In this document: piece by piece, positions 35,470-43,595 of the stretch
Layout: the number at the start of each line of letters is the position of its first letter
Numbering within the stretch: the first letter of the stretch is position 1
From: CAZCFB01 sp964511535
Lineage (GTDB): Bacteria; Myxococcota_A; Polyangia; GCA-2747355; CAZCFB01
NCBI GenBank assembly: GCA_964511535.1
Contig: CAZEFW010000022.1
Span: 8,550 to 72,549 of the forward strand
Direction of reading: 5' to 3'
DNA length: 64,000 nucleotides
Made by a program: the position numbers and the translations under genes
The notes under the pieces: model-generated
Told to the model about the DNA's origin: nothing
The model's database searches: none
What the model saw: the letters and a program-made list of their open reading frames with translations, nothing else

Positions 35470-35637
35470 CTAGCCCGGCAGAGCGCTGCCGTCCCACTTG
35501 TGGTCCGGGTCCGGGTAGAAGGAGATGCTCTCCTTGTTGTAGATCACCAGCCAGCCCCCGGGCACCTTGGCGCGGGCCATGGGCTTGCGGTAGACGCTGT
35601 CGGTGCCGATGTCCTCGAACACGATCTTCTTGTCCAT
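35470..35637 (-). CDS. 55-aa microprotein downstream of malG
   Basis: ATG at 35637 preceded by AAGGGAGGAAGG, a very strong ribosome-binding site, and a TAG stop at 35472-35470. The predicted product starts MDKKIVFEDIGTDSVYRKP and ends YPDPDHKWDGSALPG; it is small, soluble and rich in aromatic and charged residues. Codon third positions are G/C-rich as in neighbouring genes. It lies 84 bases after malG on the same strand, so it may be the last cistron of the mal operon or independently transcribed. Function unknown. Confidence 0.72.
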   Translation of the reverse strand: MDKKIVFEDIGTDSVYRKPMARAKVPGGWLVIYNKESISFYPDPDHKWDGSALPG

Positions 35638-35721
35638 GACCTTCCTCCCTTGAAGCTGTGCGTTGCGGGCTGAAACGGATGCTTGAAAATATTCCGGCCA
35701 AAACCGAAAACCGTCAAGCGC

Positions 35722-36576
35722 CTACCCCTTTACGCCGCCTGCCGTCAGGCCGGCGACCAGGTTGCGCTGCAGCGCGTAGAAGAGCGCCACCACCGGAATG
35801 GAGACCAGGATGGCGCCGGCGGCGAAGGAGCCCCACTCGGTGGAGCCGTGCTCCCCGACATACGCCTTGAGCAGCACCGGCAGGGTGTAGGCGGTCTCCT
35901 TGTTGAGGAAGGTGGCGGCCAGGATGTACTCGTTCCAGGCGGTCATGAACGAGAAGAGCGCGGTCACGGCGATGGCCGGCCGGGCCAGGGGCAGGATGAT
36001 GGCGTAGAAGATCTTGATGCGGGACGCGCCGTCGATGAGCGCCGCCTCCTCCAGCTCGCGCGGGATGGTGTCGAAGTACCCCTTGAGCATGAACACGCAG
36101 AACGGGATGGCCGTGGTGCTGTAGACCAGCACCAGCCCGGCCATGCTGTTGAGCAGGCCGAGGCTGCCGAGCAGCACGTACATCGGGATCATCAGCAGCG
36201 TGGCCGGGAACATCTGCACCACCAGGAAGCTCATCAGCCCCGTGCGCCGACCCGGGAAGCGGAAGCGGCTCAGGGCGTAGGCCGCGGTGCAGGCCAGGAA
36301 CACGCCCACCACGGTGGTCCCCGCCGAGACGATCACGCTGTTGAGCAGCTGGCGGCCGAAGAGCCACACGCCGCCGGTGCCGGTGCGCCCGATGACGTTG
36401 GCGAAGTGCTCCAGCGTGATGGCCGACGGGATCGGGTTGAGGGTCAGCTCGAACTCCTGGCCCGGCGTGAGCGCCTTGCGCAGCACCAGCAACACCGGCA
36501 GCAGGGTCAGGCCGGTGAAGGTGGCGAGCACCAGGTGCACCACGAAGCGGCGGGGAGAGAATTTGGGTTTGCTCAT
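35722..36576 (-). CDS. malG: Maltose-type ABC transporter permease MalG
   Basis: 284 residues with six transmembrane segments. The cytoplasmic EAA loop that docks to the ATPase is present as EEAALIDGASRIKIFYAIILPLA (Gly in DGAS), and a conserved SFMTAWNEYI segment precedes the last helices. The C-terminal GGVKG is the MalG-type ending. Its ATG overlaps the malF stop (ATGA). With MalF it forms the membrane channel of a CUT1 sugar importer. Confidence 0.9.
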   Translation of the reverse strand: MSKPKFSPRRFVVHLVLATFTGLTLLPVLLVLRKALTPGQEFELTLNPIPSAITLEHFANVIGRTGTGGVWLFGRQLLNSVIVSAGTTVVGVFLACTAAYALSRFRFPGRRTGLMSFLVVQMFPATLLMIPMYVLLGSLGLLNSMAGLVLVYSTTAIPFCVFMLKGYFDTIPRELEEAALIDGASRIKIFYAIILPLARPAIAVTALFSFMTAWNEYILAATFLNKETAYTLPVLLKAYVGEHGSTEWGSFAAGAILVSIPVVALFYALQRNLVAGLTAGGVKG

Positions 36577-38363
36577 GCCGAGTCCTCCGAGGCCCGGGTG
36601 AGCCGGTTGGTAACCAGGGTGTAGACCAGCAGGATGAAGAAGATGATCAGGGCGTAGGCCGCCGCGAGGCCGTAGCGATCCGCGCGCTCGAAGGCCCAGC
36701 GGTACGCCTCGGTGATCAGGATGTCAGTGGACCCGGCGGGGGCGCCCGCGCTGACCAGGTAGATGATGTTGAACTGGTTGAAGGTCCAGATAGTGCCGAG
36801 GATCACCGCCGGGAACAGGGCCGGCTTGAGCAGCGGCAGGGTGATGTTGACGAAGCTCTGCCAGCGGGACGCGCCGTCCACGGCCGCTGCCTCGTACACG
36901 TCGTCCGGGATGCTCTGCAGCGCGCCGAGGGAGACCACCATCATGAACGGGAAGCCGAGCCACACGTTGGTGGTTAGGTTGGCGATGAACGCGGTGGAGA
37001 AGGAGCTGAACCAGCTGATGTTCTCGATGCCGATCAGGGAGAGCAGGTGGTTCACCGCGCCGTACTGCTGGTGGAACATGCCCTTCCAGATCAGCGCCGT
37101 GATGTAGTTGGGCACGGCCCAGGGCAGGATCAACAGCACCCGGTAGACGCCCTTGAACCGCAGCAGCGGGTCCTTGAGCAGCAGCGCCAGGGCCAGGCCG
37201 ATGGACACGTGCAGGATGATGTTGCTGGCGGTCCACAGGATGGTCACGCCGAGGGTGAAGTAGAAGTTCAGCGGGTGGGACAGTGGGCGGTCGCCGCCCG
37301 AGAGGATCTCGATGAAGTTGTCGAGGCCCACGAAGGTGTAGGTGCCGTGGCTGTGGTTGAAGAAGCCGAGCAGCACGCCGTAGGCGAAGGGCACGAACAC
37401 CAGCAGCAGCATGCCCGACGCGGCCGGGGTGATGTAGGCGTAGGCGAAGCGGTGGGTGTGCAGGCCGGTGACCATCCGGCGGCCGATGCCGAGCAGGCCG
37501 AGCAGGCCCAAGGCCAGGCCGGCGAGGGTGGCGGCCACCACCACCCAGGTGGCGGGCTGCTCCAGGATGATGCCCGCCAGCAAGGCGTCAGCGGCTCTGG
37601 GCACCTCGGCCTGCCCGAGGCCATCGGCCAGGTGCACGCCCACCGCCTCCAGGTCCTCGCTGTAGCGGCTGGCCAGGTCGCCGATCAGGCCGTGGGCCAT
37701 CCAGCCGTAAGCCAGGGTGGCCACCATGATCACGGCGTAGCGCGGTCGCGGCCTTGCCACCCCCGCGGCCAGCCCAATGGCCACGCAGGTCAGCAGCCCG
37801 AGGGCCAGGGGCCAGGCCGGCACCGGCGCCTGCAGCGCGCGCGGCTCGGTGATCACCACGGCGGTGGCCAGGCGCTTGCCGTCCACCATGACCGGCTCGG
37901 CGGCGCGCACGGAGAAGGGCCCGCCCTGGGGGGAGAAGAGGTCCATGCGCCCCCCCTTGAGGCGCACCCGGCTGCACAGGTCGTACAGCTCCTTGTCGCC
38001 GTCGCTGTCCGGGGACAGCCGCTGCCCCTCGCGCGATGGGTCGCTGTGGGCCACGTAGGTGCGCTGGCGCATGAAGCGGAAGCGCGGGTGGTCCCTGTCG
38101 ACGATGACCGCCGCCAGCACCACCGGCTGGCCGTTGCTGGACAGGCGCTTGACGTAGGCCTGCAGGGCGGCGGGGGCGTCCATGGTGGCGGCCGCCTTCT
38201 GGGCCAGGGCCCGGGCGTAGGCCACGGGCGGCGCCTGGACCATGGCCTTCTGCCCCTGGTTGTGGGTGCGCAGGTAGATGGAGGCCGCCGCGACGGTGAT
38301 CAGGCCAGCGGCCAGCAGGGCGCCGCTGCCGGCGCCGAGGATATCCCGCGCCCGCTGCTTCAC
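36573..38363 (-). CDS. malF: Maltose-type ABC permease MalF with N-terminal sensor-like domain
   Basis: 596 residues from a GTG overlapping the malE stop (GTGA). The C-terminal ~300 residues are a complete CUT1 permease with the EAA motif VYEAAAVDGASRWQSF and the conserved LPWAVPNYI. The N-terminal ~295 residues differ from enteric MalF: a helix (~13-32), a ~145-residue extracytoplasmic domain (~33-180) and three further hydrophobic segments. The domain has IVDRDHPRFRF, YVAHSDPSREGQ and AEPVMVDGKRLATAVVI, which read like a Cache (extracellular PAS-like) ligand-binding domain. Enteric MalF instead has a P2 loop between helices. A ligand sensor built into the permease is the most interesting reading; the permease assignment itself is secure. 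Confidence 0.85.
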   Translation of the reverse strand: MKQRARDILGAGSGALLAAGLITVAAASIYLRTHNQGQKAMVQAPPVAYARALAQKAAATMDAPAALQAYVKRLSSNGQPVVLAAVIVDRDHPRFRFMRQRTYVAHSDPSREGQRLSPDSDGDKELYDLCSRVRLKGGRMDLFSPQGGPFSVRAAEPVMVDGKRLATAVVITEPRALQAPVPAWPLALGLLTCVAIGLAAGVARPRPRYAVIMVATLAYGWMAHGLIGDLASRYSEDLEAVGVHLADGLGQAEVPRAADALLAGIILEQPATWVVVAATLAGLALGLLGLLGIGRRMVTGLHTHRFAYAYITPAASGMLLLVFVPFAYGVLLGFFNHSHGTYTFVGLDNFIEILSGGDRPLSHPLNFYFTLGVTILWTASNIILHVSIGLALALLLKDPLLRFKGVYRVLLILPWAVPNYITALIWKGMFHQQYGAVNHLLSLIGIENISWFSSFSTAFIANLTTNVWLGFPFMMVVSLGALQSIPDDVYEAAAVDGASRWQSFVNITLPLLKPALFPAVILGTIWTFNQFNIIYLVSAGAPAGSTDILITEAYRWAFERADRYGLAAAYALIIFFILLVYTLVTNRLTRASEDSA

Positions 38364-39601
38364 CGGCTCCCCTTGTCAGCCTTCCCGCCGCCGTTCTGTG
38401 CGGCCAGGAAGCGGCGGATCTCTTGCTCGGCCTCGGCCAGGGCGGCGGCGGGGTTGGCGCCGGCGCCGATCACCTTCTCCAGGGCGGTGTCGTAGGGCGA
38501 CCAGATGACCCGCATCTCGGGGGTGCCGGGCATCACGGTGGCGTTGTCCAGCTGCTTGCGGAAGGCGCTGAGCACCGGGTCGGCCTTGATCTTCGGGTGC
38601 TCCCAGGCGGCCTTGTTGGCCACCGGCTGGCGAGCCCGCAGAGCGCGCAGGGTGGCCATCTCGTCGCTGGCCAGGAACGTCATGGCCCGGAAGGCGGCGC
38701 GCTTCTGCTTTGAGCGGGCGGACAGCATGATGCCCTCGGCGCCGAGGAAGGGGGCCGCGGGCTTGCCGGTGGGCGAGACCGTGGGCAGCGGGGCGAGGCC
38801 CACATCTATATCTTCGGAGATCTCGCCGAGCATCCAGGGGCCGCTGATGGCCATGCCCGCCTTGCCCTGGTTGAACAGCGAGGTGGTCAGCGTGGCGCTC
38901 GACTCCGGCGGCACGATGCCCCGCTTGCCGCCCAGGTCCCGGGCGAAGGTCAGGGCGCGCCGGCTCTCGGCGCTGTTGACCCGCAGCTGCCCTTGCTCGT
39001 CGAACACGAGCCCCTTGAAGCCGAACAGCCAGGCCGCGTGGAAGTAGAGCTTGGCGTTGGTGTAGACCAACCCGAAGCGGCCCGCCTTGCGGTCGGTGAG
39101 CTTGCGCCCGGCGGCGATGAGCGCGTCGGTGGTGGCCGGCGCCTCGGGGACCAGCGCCTTGTTGTAGAACAGGATGGTGCTCTTGAACGCCAGGGGCAGG
39201 CCGTACAGCGACTCCTTGTAGCAGAGCGAGTCGATGGTCTTGTACAGGAACTGGCCGGCCCGCTTCTCTGTCATCCAGAACTCGATGGGCTCGACGATGC
39301 GGCTCTCGGCCCAGTCGCCCACGCGGTCGTGGGCGAAGATGAACAGGTCCGGGCCGTGGCCCCGGGGCACGGCGGCCGAGATCTTGTCCGAGAAGGCGTC
39401 GTACGGCACCGGCAGCAGCTGGATCTTCGGGTCGTCGCCCCGGGCGCCGTTGTTCCAGCGGTCAACAGTCTCCTCGAGAGCGGTGCGCTCGGCGGCGCGG
39501 TAGGCGTGCCACAAGACAAGGTCCCGCGCCCCGGCTGCGCCGGGGAACAAAAAACAAGGAACAAAAAATGCCAAACAAAGAATGTGGAGTGACTGCTTCA
39601 A
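38360..39601 (-). CDS. malE: Maltose/maltodextrin-type ABC substrate-binding protein
   Basis: 413 residues from a TTG at 39601, with AGGA 7 bases upstream. The signal peptide core (LCLAFFVPCFLFPGAAG) is encoded inside a T-rich repeat also found elsewhere in this window. The mature protein starts RDLVLWHAYRAAERTALEE and has cluster-B binding-protein motifs (PYDAFSDKI, GPDLFIFAHD, GLPLAFKSTILFYNK, MAISGPWML). Periplasmic; it delivers maltodextrins to MalFG. The C-terminal tail is Gly/Lys-rich. The stop overlaps malF. Confidence 0.9.
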   Translation of the reverse strand: MKQSLHILCLAFFVPCFLFPGAAGARDLVLWHAYRAAERTALEETVDRWNNGARGDDPKIQLLPVPYDAFSDKISAAVPRGHGPDLFIFAHDRVGDWAESRIVEPIEFWMTEKRAGQFLYKTIDSLCYKESLYGLPLAFKSTILFYNKALVPEAPATTDALIAAGRKLTDRKAGRFGLVYTNAKLYFHAAWLFGFKGLVFDEQGQLRVNSAESRRALTFARDLGGKRGIVPPESSATLTTSLFNQGKAGMAISGPWMLGEISEDIDVGLAPLPTVSPTGKPAAPFLGAEGIMLSARSKQKRAAFRAMTFLASDEMATLRALRARQPVANKAAWEHPKIKADPVLSAFRKQLDNATVMPGTPEMRVIWSPYDTALEKVIGAGANPAAALAEAEQEIRRFLAAQNGGGKADKGSR

Positions 39602-39718
39602 CCTTGATTCCTGTCCATCGAACCTGTTTGCCCGTTCAAACTTCCGAGGTGGCGACTCATCAGCCAGGCGCCTGCCTGCCCATTTTGAATTTCTTGTTTC
39701 TTATTTTTTGTTTTCCCG
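39540..39718. repeat. Inverted pair of T-rich repeats across the malK/malE junction
   Basis: A copy on the minus strand at 39540-39568 (GTTCCTTGTTTTTTGTTCC type, next to a CCCCGGC/GCCGGGG hairpin at 39529-39545) faces a diverged copy on the plus strand at 39692-39716 (GTTTCTTATTTTTTG). They bracket ~120 bases. The first copy encodes the core of the MalE signal peptide; the second supplies the last MalK codons and its TAA stop. Confidence 0.65.
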
Positions 39719-40804
39719 CAGCGCGTTGTCCCCGCTCTCACCATCGAACAGGTAGATCGCCTCATCCGGCACGCTCAGCGACAGGCTGTCGCCTTCCCTC
39801 GCGGCCGCGCCGCCCTCGGTGCGCACCACCAGCGGGCCCCAGGGGCTGGCCACGTGCAGGTAGACCTCGGCGCCCATGGGCTCGCGGACTTCCACCCGGG
39901 CGGTCAGGGGGCCTTCCCCTTCACCGTCCTCCAGGGTGAAGTCGGGCGGCCGCAAGCCGAGGACCATCTCCTTGCACGCCTCGCCCTTGAGCCGGTCGGT
40001 TACGCTGGCCGGCAGCGCGAGCTCCACGCCCCCGGCGGTGAAGTGCAGGCCGTCGGCGCCGCTCTCGATCTCGCCCTCGACGAAGTTCATCGAGGGGGTG
40101 CCGATGAAGCCGGCCACGAAGCGGTTGACCGGCTCGTTGTAGATGGTCAACGGCGCGCCCACCTGCTGCACCCAGCCGTCCTTCATCACCACGATGCGGT
40201 CGGCCAGGGTCATGGCCTCCACCTGATCGTGGGTCACGTAGAGCATGGTGGTCTGCAGCTTGGCGTGCAGCCGGGCGATCTCGATGCGCATCTGCCCGCG
40301 CAGCTTGGCGTCAAGGTTCGACAGCGGCTCGTCGAACAGGAACACCGCCGGGCGACGCACGATGGCGCGCCCCATGGCCACGCGCTGGCGCTGCCCGCCC
40401 GACAGGTCCTTCGGCTTGCGCTTGAGGAACTGGTCGATCCCCAGGATGGAGGCCGCCTCCTGCACGCGCTTGTCGATCTCGGCCCGCGGCGTCCCGCGCA
40501 TCTTGAGGCCGAACTCCAGGTTGGCGCGCACTGACATGTGGGGGTAGAGCGCGTAGCTCTGAAAGACCATGGCGATGTCCCGGTCCTTGGGCGCCACGTC
40601 GTTGACCCGCCGCTCTCCAATGAAGATGTCTCCGCGGGAGATCTCTTCAAGGCCCGCCACCATCCTCAGGGTGGTGGATTTGCCGCAGCCGCTGGGGCCC
40701 ACGAGCACCACCAGCTCCTTGTCCGGCAGATCCAGCGTCACGTCGTGGACGACCTGGATGTCGCCGTATCTCTTGCAGACATTATCGAGGGTGACCTTGG
40801 CCAT
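39701..40804 (-). CDS. malK: Maltose-type ABC importer ATPase (MalK/UgpC family)
   Basis: 367 residues. Walker A GPSGCGKST, Q-loop in VFQSYALYPHM, signature LSGGQRQR, Walker B FLFDEPLSNLDA and H-loop YVTHDQ are all intact. The C-terminal ~130 residues form the OB-fold regulatory domain typical of CUT1 ATPases. It powers sugar import through MalFG. It is the first gene of the minus-strand operon malK-malE-malF-malG. The final codons (ENKK, TAA) lie in the T-rich repeat. A LacI-type half-palindrome overlaps the 5' end. Confidence 0.92.
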   Translation of the reverse strand: MAKVTLDNVCKRYGDIQVVHDVTLDLPDKELVVLVGPSGCGKSTTLRMVAGLEEISRGDIFIGERRVNDVAPKDRDIAMVFQSYALYPHMSVRANLEFGLKMRGTPRAEIDKRVQEAASILGIDQFLKRKPKDLSGGQRQRVAMGRAIVRRPAVFLFDEPLSNLDAKLRGQMRIEIARLHAKLQTTMLYVTHDQVEAMTLADRIVVMKDGWVQQVGAPLTIYNEPVNRFVAGFIGTPSMNFVEGEIESGADGLHFTAGGVELALPASVTDRLKGEACKEMVLGLRPPDFTLEDGEGEGPLTARVEVREPMGAEVYLHVASPWGPLVVRTEGGAAAREGDSLSLSVPDEAIYLFDGESGDNALRENKK

Positions 40805-40814
40805 GAAGCGCTTT
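40804..40814 (-). promoter_or_regulatory. Candidate LacI-family operator at the malK start
   Basis: AAGCGCTT (40806-40813) sits in GAAAGCGCTTC on the coding strand, directly before the malK ATG. This resembles LacI/MalR/CcpA-type operators (GAAANCGNTTTC) used for sugar operons. Binding here would block initiation. No LacI-type regulator gene is in the window. Confidence 0.4.
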
Positions 40815-41141
40815 CCCGGGTATTGACAGCGCCAGTGCTATACAAGATCCCTGCCATGGAAGGAACACCCTGTAATTACTTTGGTTATCATCGGTTCTTT
40901 TGCGCGGTTTCATCCGCGGATGGCCGGCTGTTGAGCTTCGCAACGGCCTGCAATGCGAGGGATTCGTCACATTGTTGTCATTTTCAACGGCCGGAGGTCA
41001 GGCCGCAGGGGGGCCAGGCGACCCGTGGGAGTTCGGCCTCCGACGGACAGCTGGATCCCGCCCAAAAAGCGCGTGTGGATCCAGCTGCCGGCGCTGGATC
41101 CTGTTCCCCTGAGCGGCGCGAGGGTTTAGACTGCTCTATCC
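40805..41141. other. 337-base divergent intergenic region
   Basis: This lies between malK (minus) and a small lipoprotein gene (plus). It should contain the mal promoter near the operator. The centre (40860-41000) is AT-richer and holds no credible gene. Towards the right end is a long perfect inverted repeat, listed separately. Confidence 0.6.
41048..41087. promoter_or_regulatory. 11-bp perfect inverted repeat hairpin
   Basis: CAGCTGGATCC (41048-41058) pairs with GGATCCAGCTG (41077-41087) around 18 bases that include a further CGC/GCG pair. GCTGGATCC recurs at 41093-41101. No T-run follows and neither neighbour is transcribed into it as a terminator, so an operator or attenuator for the lipoprotein gene at 41142 is possible. 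Confidence 0.45.
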
Positions 41142-41516
41142 ATGGGCCTCCCTGTTCTCCTGCGCGTCAGCCTCGTCTGCCTGGTGCTGCCGCTCTGCGG
41201 CTGCGACACCAACCGCGACTACTACACCCGCATGGCGGTCAAGGGCCTGGCCACGGCCCCGGCAGACATGGTGGATTCGCAGACGGACAAGGTGGTGGCC
41301 AAGGGGAGCCACGCCCTGCCAGACATCGAGCAGGAGTTCCACGGCGCGGATCCGCCGGGACGCCGCCGGCTGCTCGAGGCGCTGCGCCTCATCAAAGATC
41401 CCCGCGCGCTGCCGTTCGTGCGCTACGTGGCGCGCTGGGACGATGACGCGAAGGTGCGCAAGGAGGCCGAGCGCGTGGCGCGGGCCCTGAGCCCGCCCGA
41501 GCCCAAAACTCCTTGA
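41142..41516 (+). CDS. Small HEAT-repeat lipoprotein
   Basis: 124 residues. The lipoprotein signal SLVCLVLPLCGC gives a lipidated Cys near residue 21. The mature protein is one or two HEAT-like helical pairs (RRRLLEALRLIKDPRALPFV; KVRKEAERVARAL) with a short linker. It probably acts as a periplasmic interaction module. It precedes the complex I block but is separated from it by a promoter. Confidence 0.72.
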   Translation: MGLPVLLRVSLVCLVLPLCGCDTNRDYYTRMAVKGLATAPADMVDSQTDKVVAKGSHALPDIEQEFHGADPPGRRRLLEALRLIKDPRALPFVRYVARWDDDAKVRKEAERVARALSPPEPKTP

Positions 41517-41618
41517 CCGGCCAACAGGCCTCCGCCGGATAACGCACAGCGGCAAAACATCTCGTTCTGGTGGAATTTGTCCCGTGAAATCGGCCACGTG
41601 CAGGCCGTTCGGATAGGC

Positions 41619-41647
41619 TTGACACCGTCCCTTCACTCCCATACTGT
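41619..41647 (+). promoter_or_regulatory. Candidate sigma-70 promoter of nuo block 1
   Basis: TTGACA (41619-41624), 17 bases, then TACTGT (41642-41647). The -35 is a perfect consensus and the -10 keeps the key T1, A2 and T6. It lies about 90 bases before the nuoE start. Confidence 0.5.
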
Positions 41648-41735
41648 ACCCCGACTTGTAATGGAGTACCGGTGTCCGGGCATGCGCCCAGTACCCCCAG
41701 CGTCCGGACCTTAACCACCGGAGAATCGAGACGTC

Positions 41736-42224
41736 ATGTCGCTTTCGTTCACCGAGGAAAACAAGGCTCGCGTCGACAGGATCGTGAGCCTGTACCCCAA
41801 CAACATGGCGGCCTGCCTGCCGCTGTTGTACGTGGCTCAGGATCAGTTCGGCCACCTCAGCCCGGAGGCCATGGACCTCGTGGCAGAGACGCTAGAGCTC
41901 GCCCCGAGTCATGTCTACGGCGTGGCCACGTTCTACACCATGTACAACAAGAAGCCGGTGGGGCAGTTCCATGTCCAGGCCTGCACAAACGTCAGCTGCA
42001 TGCTGTGCGGCGCGTACGACGTGATGACCAAGCTGGAGCAGGTGCTCGGCATCAAGCGGGGCCAGACCAGCAAGGACGGGCTGTTCACCCTCACAGAGGT
42101 GGAGTGCCTGGCCTTCTGCGGCACCGCCCCCGTGGTGCAGGTCAATGACGACATCCACGAGCTCGTGAGCCCTGACAAGGTCGAGGGGCTCATCAAAGAG
42201 CTGCGCGCCAAGGCCGGCAAGTAG
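41736..42224 (+). CDS. nuoE: NADH-quinone oxidoreductase subunit E
   Basis: 162 residues, the 24-kDa-type subunit of complex I holding a [2Fe-2S] cluster. Ligands are CTNVSC and CLAFCG, in the usual spacing. VYGVATFYTMY is a family signature. Its partner NuoF follows after 27 bases. It sits at the tip of the cytoplasmic arm and helps accept electrons from NADH. It is the first gene of block 1, which has no nuoG. Confidence 0.95.
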   Translation: MSLSFTEENKARVDRIVSLYPNNMAACLPLLYVAQDQFGHLSPEAMDLVAETLELAPSHVYGVATFYTMYNKKPVGQFHVQACTNVSCMLCGAYDVMTKLEQVLGIKRGQTSKDGLFTLTEVECLAFCGTAPVVQVNDDIHELVSPDKVEGLIKELRAKAGK

Positions 42225-42251
42225 CCAGCGGGCAACGGAGAGAAGCGAGCC

Positions 42252-43595
42252 ATGGACGAGAAGGCCAAACCGGTCAAGATCGTTACCCAGAACGTGGGCA
42301 ACCCGGACGCGCGTAAGATCGCCACCTACCAGAAGCTGGGCGGCTACAAGAGTCTTCGCAAGGCGCTCGCGATGAAGCCCGAAGAGATCACCGAGGAGGT
42401 CAAGAAGGCGAACCTCCGCGGTCGCGGCGGCGCCGGCTTCCCGGCGGGCATCAAGTGGGGCTTCATCCCCAAGGACGCCGAGACCGTCTACCTGGTGGTC
42501 AACTACGACGAGGGCGAGCCGGGGACGTTCAAGGACAAGACCATCGCCGGCGACGATCCCCACCGACTCATCGAGGGGATCTGCATCGCCTCGCTGGCCA
42601 TCGGGGCCCACACCTCTTTCATCTATATCCGCGGCGAGTTGGTGGAGCACGCGCGCATCCTGGAGGACGCGATCCAGGAGGCGTACGACAAGCGCATCAT
42701 CGGCAAGACCATGATGGGCAAGAAGTGGCCCATGGACATCGTGGTCCACCGGGGCGCCGGCGCCTACATCTGCGGCGAGGAGACGTCGCTGCTCAACAGC
42801 CTCGAGGGCAAGCGCGGCTGGCCGCGGCTCAAGCCGCCCTTCCCGGCGGTCAAGGGCGCCTTCGGCGAGCCGACCATCGTCAACAACGTCGAGACCATCA
42901 TGAACGTGCCCACCATCATCGAGAAGGGTGGGCAGTGGTTCGCGGACCTCGGCGCGCCTGGAGATGGCGGCACGCGCTGCGTGGCCATCAGCGGCCACGT
43001 GAAGCTGCCCGGCGTCTACGAGGTGCCGGTGGGCATGTCGCTCAAGGACATCATCTTCGAGACCGCCGGCGGCATGCGCGGAGGCGCCAAGCTCAAGGCG
43101 GTCATCCCGGGCGGCTCTTCCACGCCGGTGCTCACCGCCGAGGAGATCGACACCGACTACGCCGCCTCCATGAACAGCGACGAGAAGATCGCGCCGGTGG
43201 AGGTGCTCAAGGGCGAGCTGTTCGACGCCGGCTTCCGCGACAAGGAAGGCAACATGCTGCCGCTGCGCTCCATGCCCGGCTCGGGCGCCATCATCGTGAT
43301 GGAGGAGGGCACCGACATGGTGGAGGTGTGCGCCAGGCTGATGCGCTTCTACGCGCACGAGTCGTGCGGGCAGTGCACCCCGTGCCGCGAGGGCACCGGC
43401 TGGCTGGCCAAGGTGTGCAGCAGGCTGTCCAACGGCGACGGCAAGCTGGAGGACATCGACAAGCTGGCCCTCATCTCCGACGGCATCGCCAGCAACACCA
43501 TCTGCCCCCTGGGCGACGCGGCGGCGTGGCCCATGCTGGGGTTCTTGACCAAGTACCGCCACGAGTTCGAGGCGCGCGCGAGGGACGGCAAATGA
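42252..43595 (+). CDS. nuoF: NADH-quinone oxidoreductase subunit F (FMN/NADH-binding)
   Basis: 447 residues. The NADH/FMN site shows LRGRGGAGFPAGIKW, with GEETSLLNSLEGKRG downstream. The [4Fe-4S] ligands are ESCGQCTPCREG plus a later Cys in ICPLGD. It oxidises NADH and passes electrons to the Fe-S chain. The N-terminal ~20 residues look like a lysine-rich leader (DEKAKPVKIVTQNVG). Its stop overlaps nuoJ (ATGA). Confidence 0.96.
   Translation: MDEKAKPVKIVTQNVGNPDARKIATYQKLGGYKSLRKALAMKPEEITEEVKKANLRGRGGAGFPAGIKWGFIPKDAETVYLVVNYDEGEPGTFKDKTIAGDDPHRLIEGICIASLAIGAHTSFIYIRGELVEHARILEDAIQEAYDKRIIGKTMMGKKWPMDIVVHRGAGAYICGEETSLLNSLEGKRGWPRLKPPFPAVKGAFGEPTIVNNVETIMNVPTIIEKGGQWFADLGAPGDGGTRCVAISGHVKLPGVYEVPVGMSLKDIIFETAGGMRGGAKLKAVIPGGSSTPVLTAEEIDTDYAASMNSDEKIAPVEVLKGELFDAGFRDKEGNMLPLRSMPGSGAIIVMEEGTDMVEVCARLMRFYAHESCGQCTPCREGTGWLAKVCSRLSNGDGKLEDIDKLALISDGIASNTICPLGDAAAWPMLGFLTKYRHEFEARARDGK

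Noticed and set aside
40782..40970. 62-aa minus-strand frame upstream of malK
   Set aside because: It lies in the promoter region, has no ribosome-binding site and reads like non-coding DNA.
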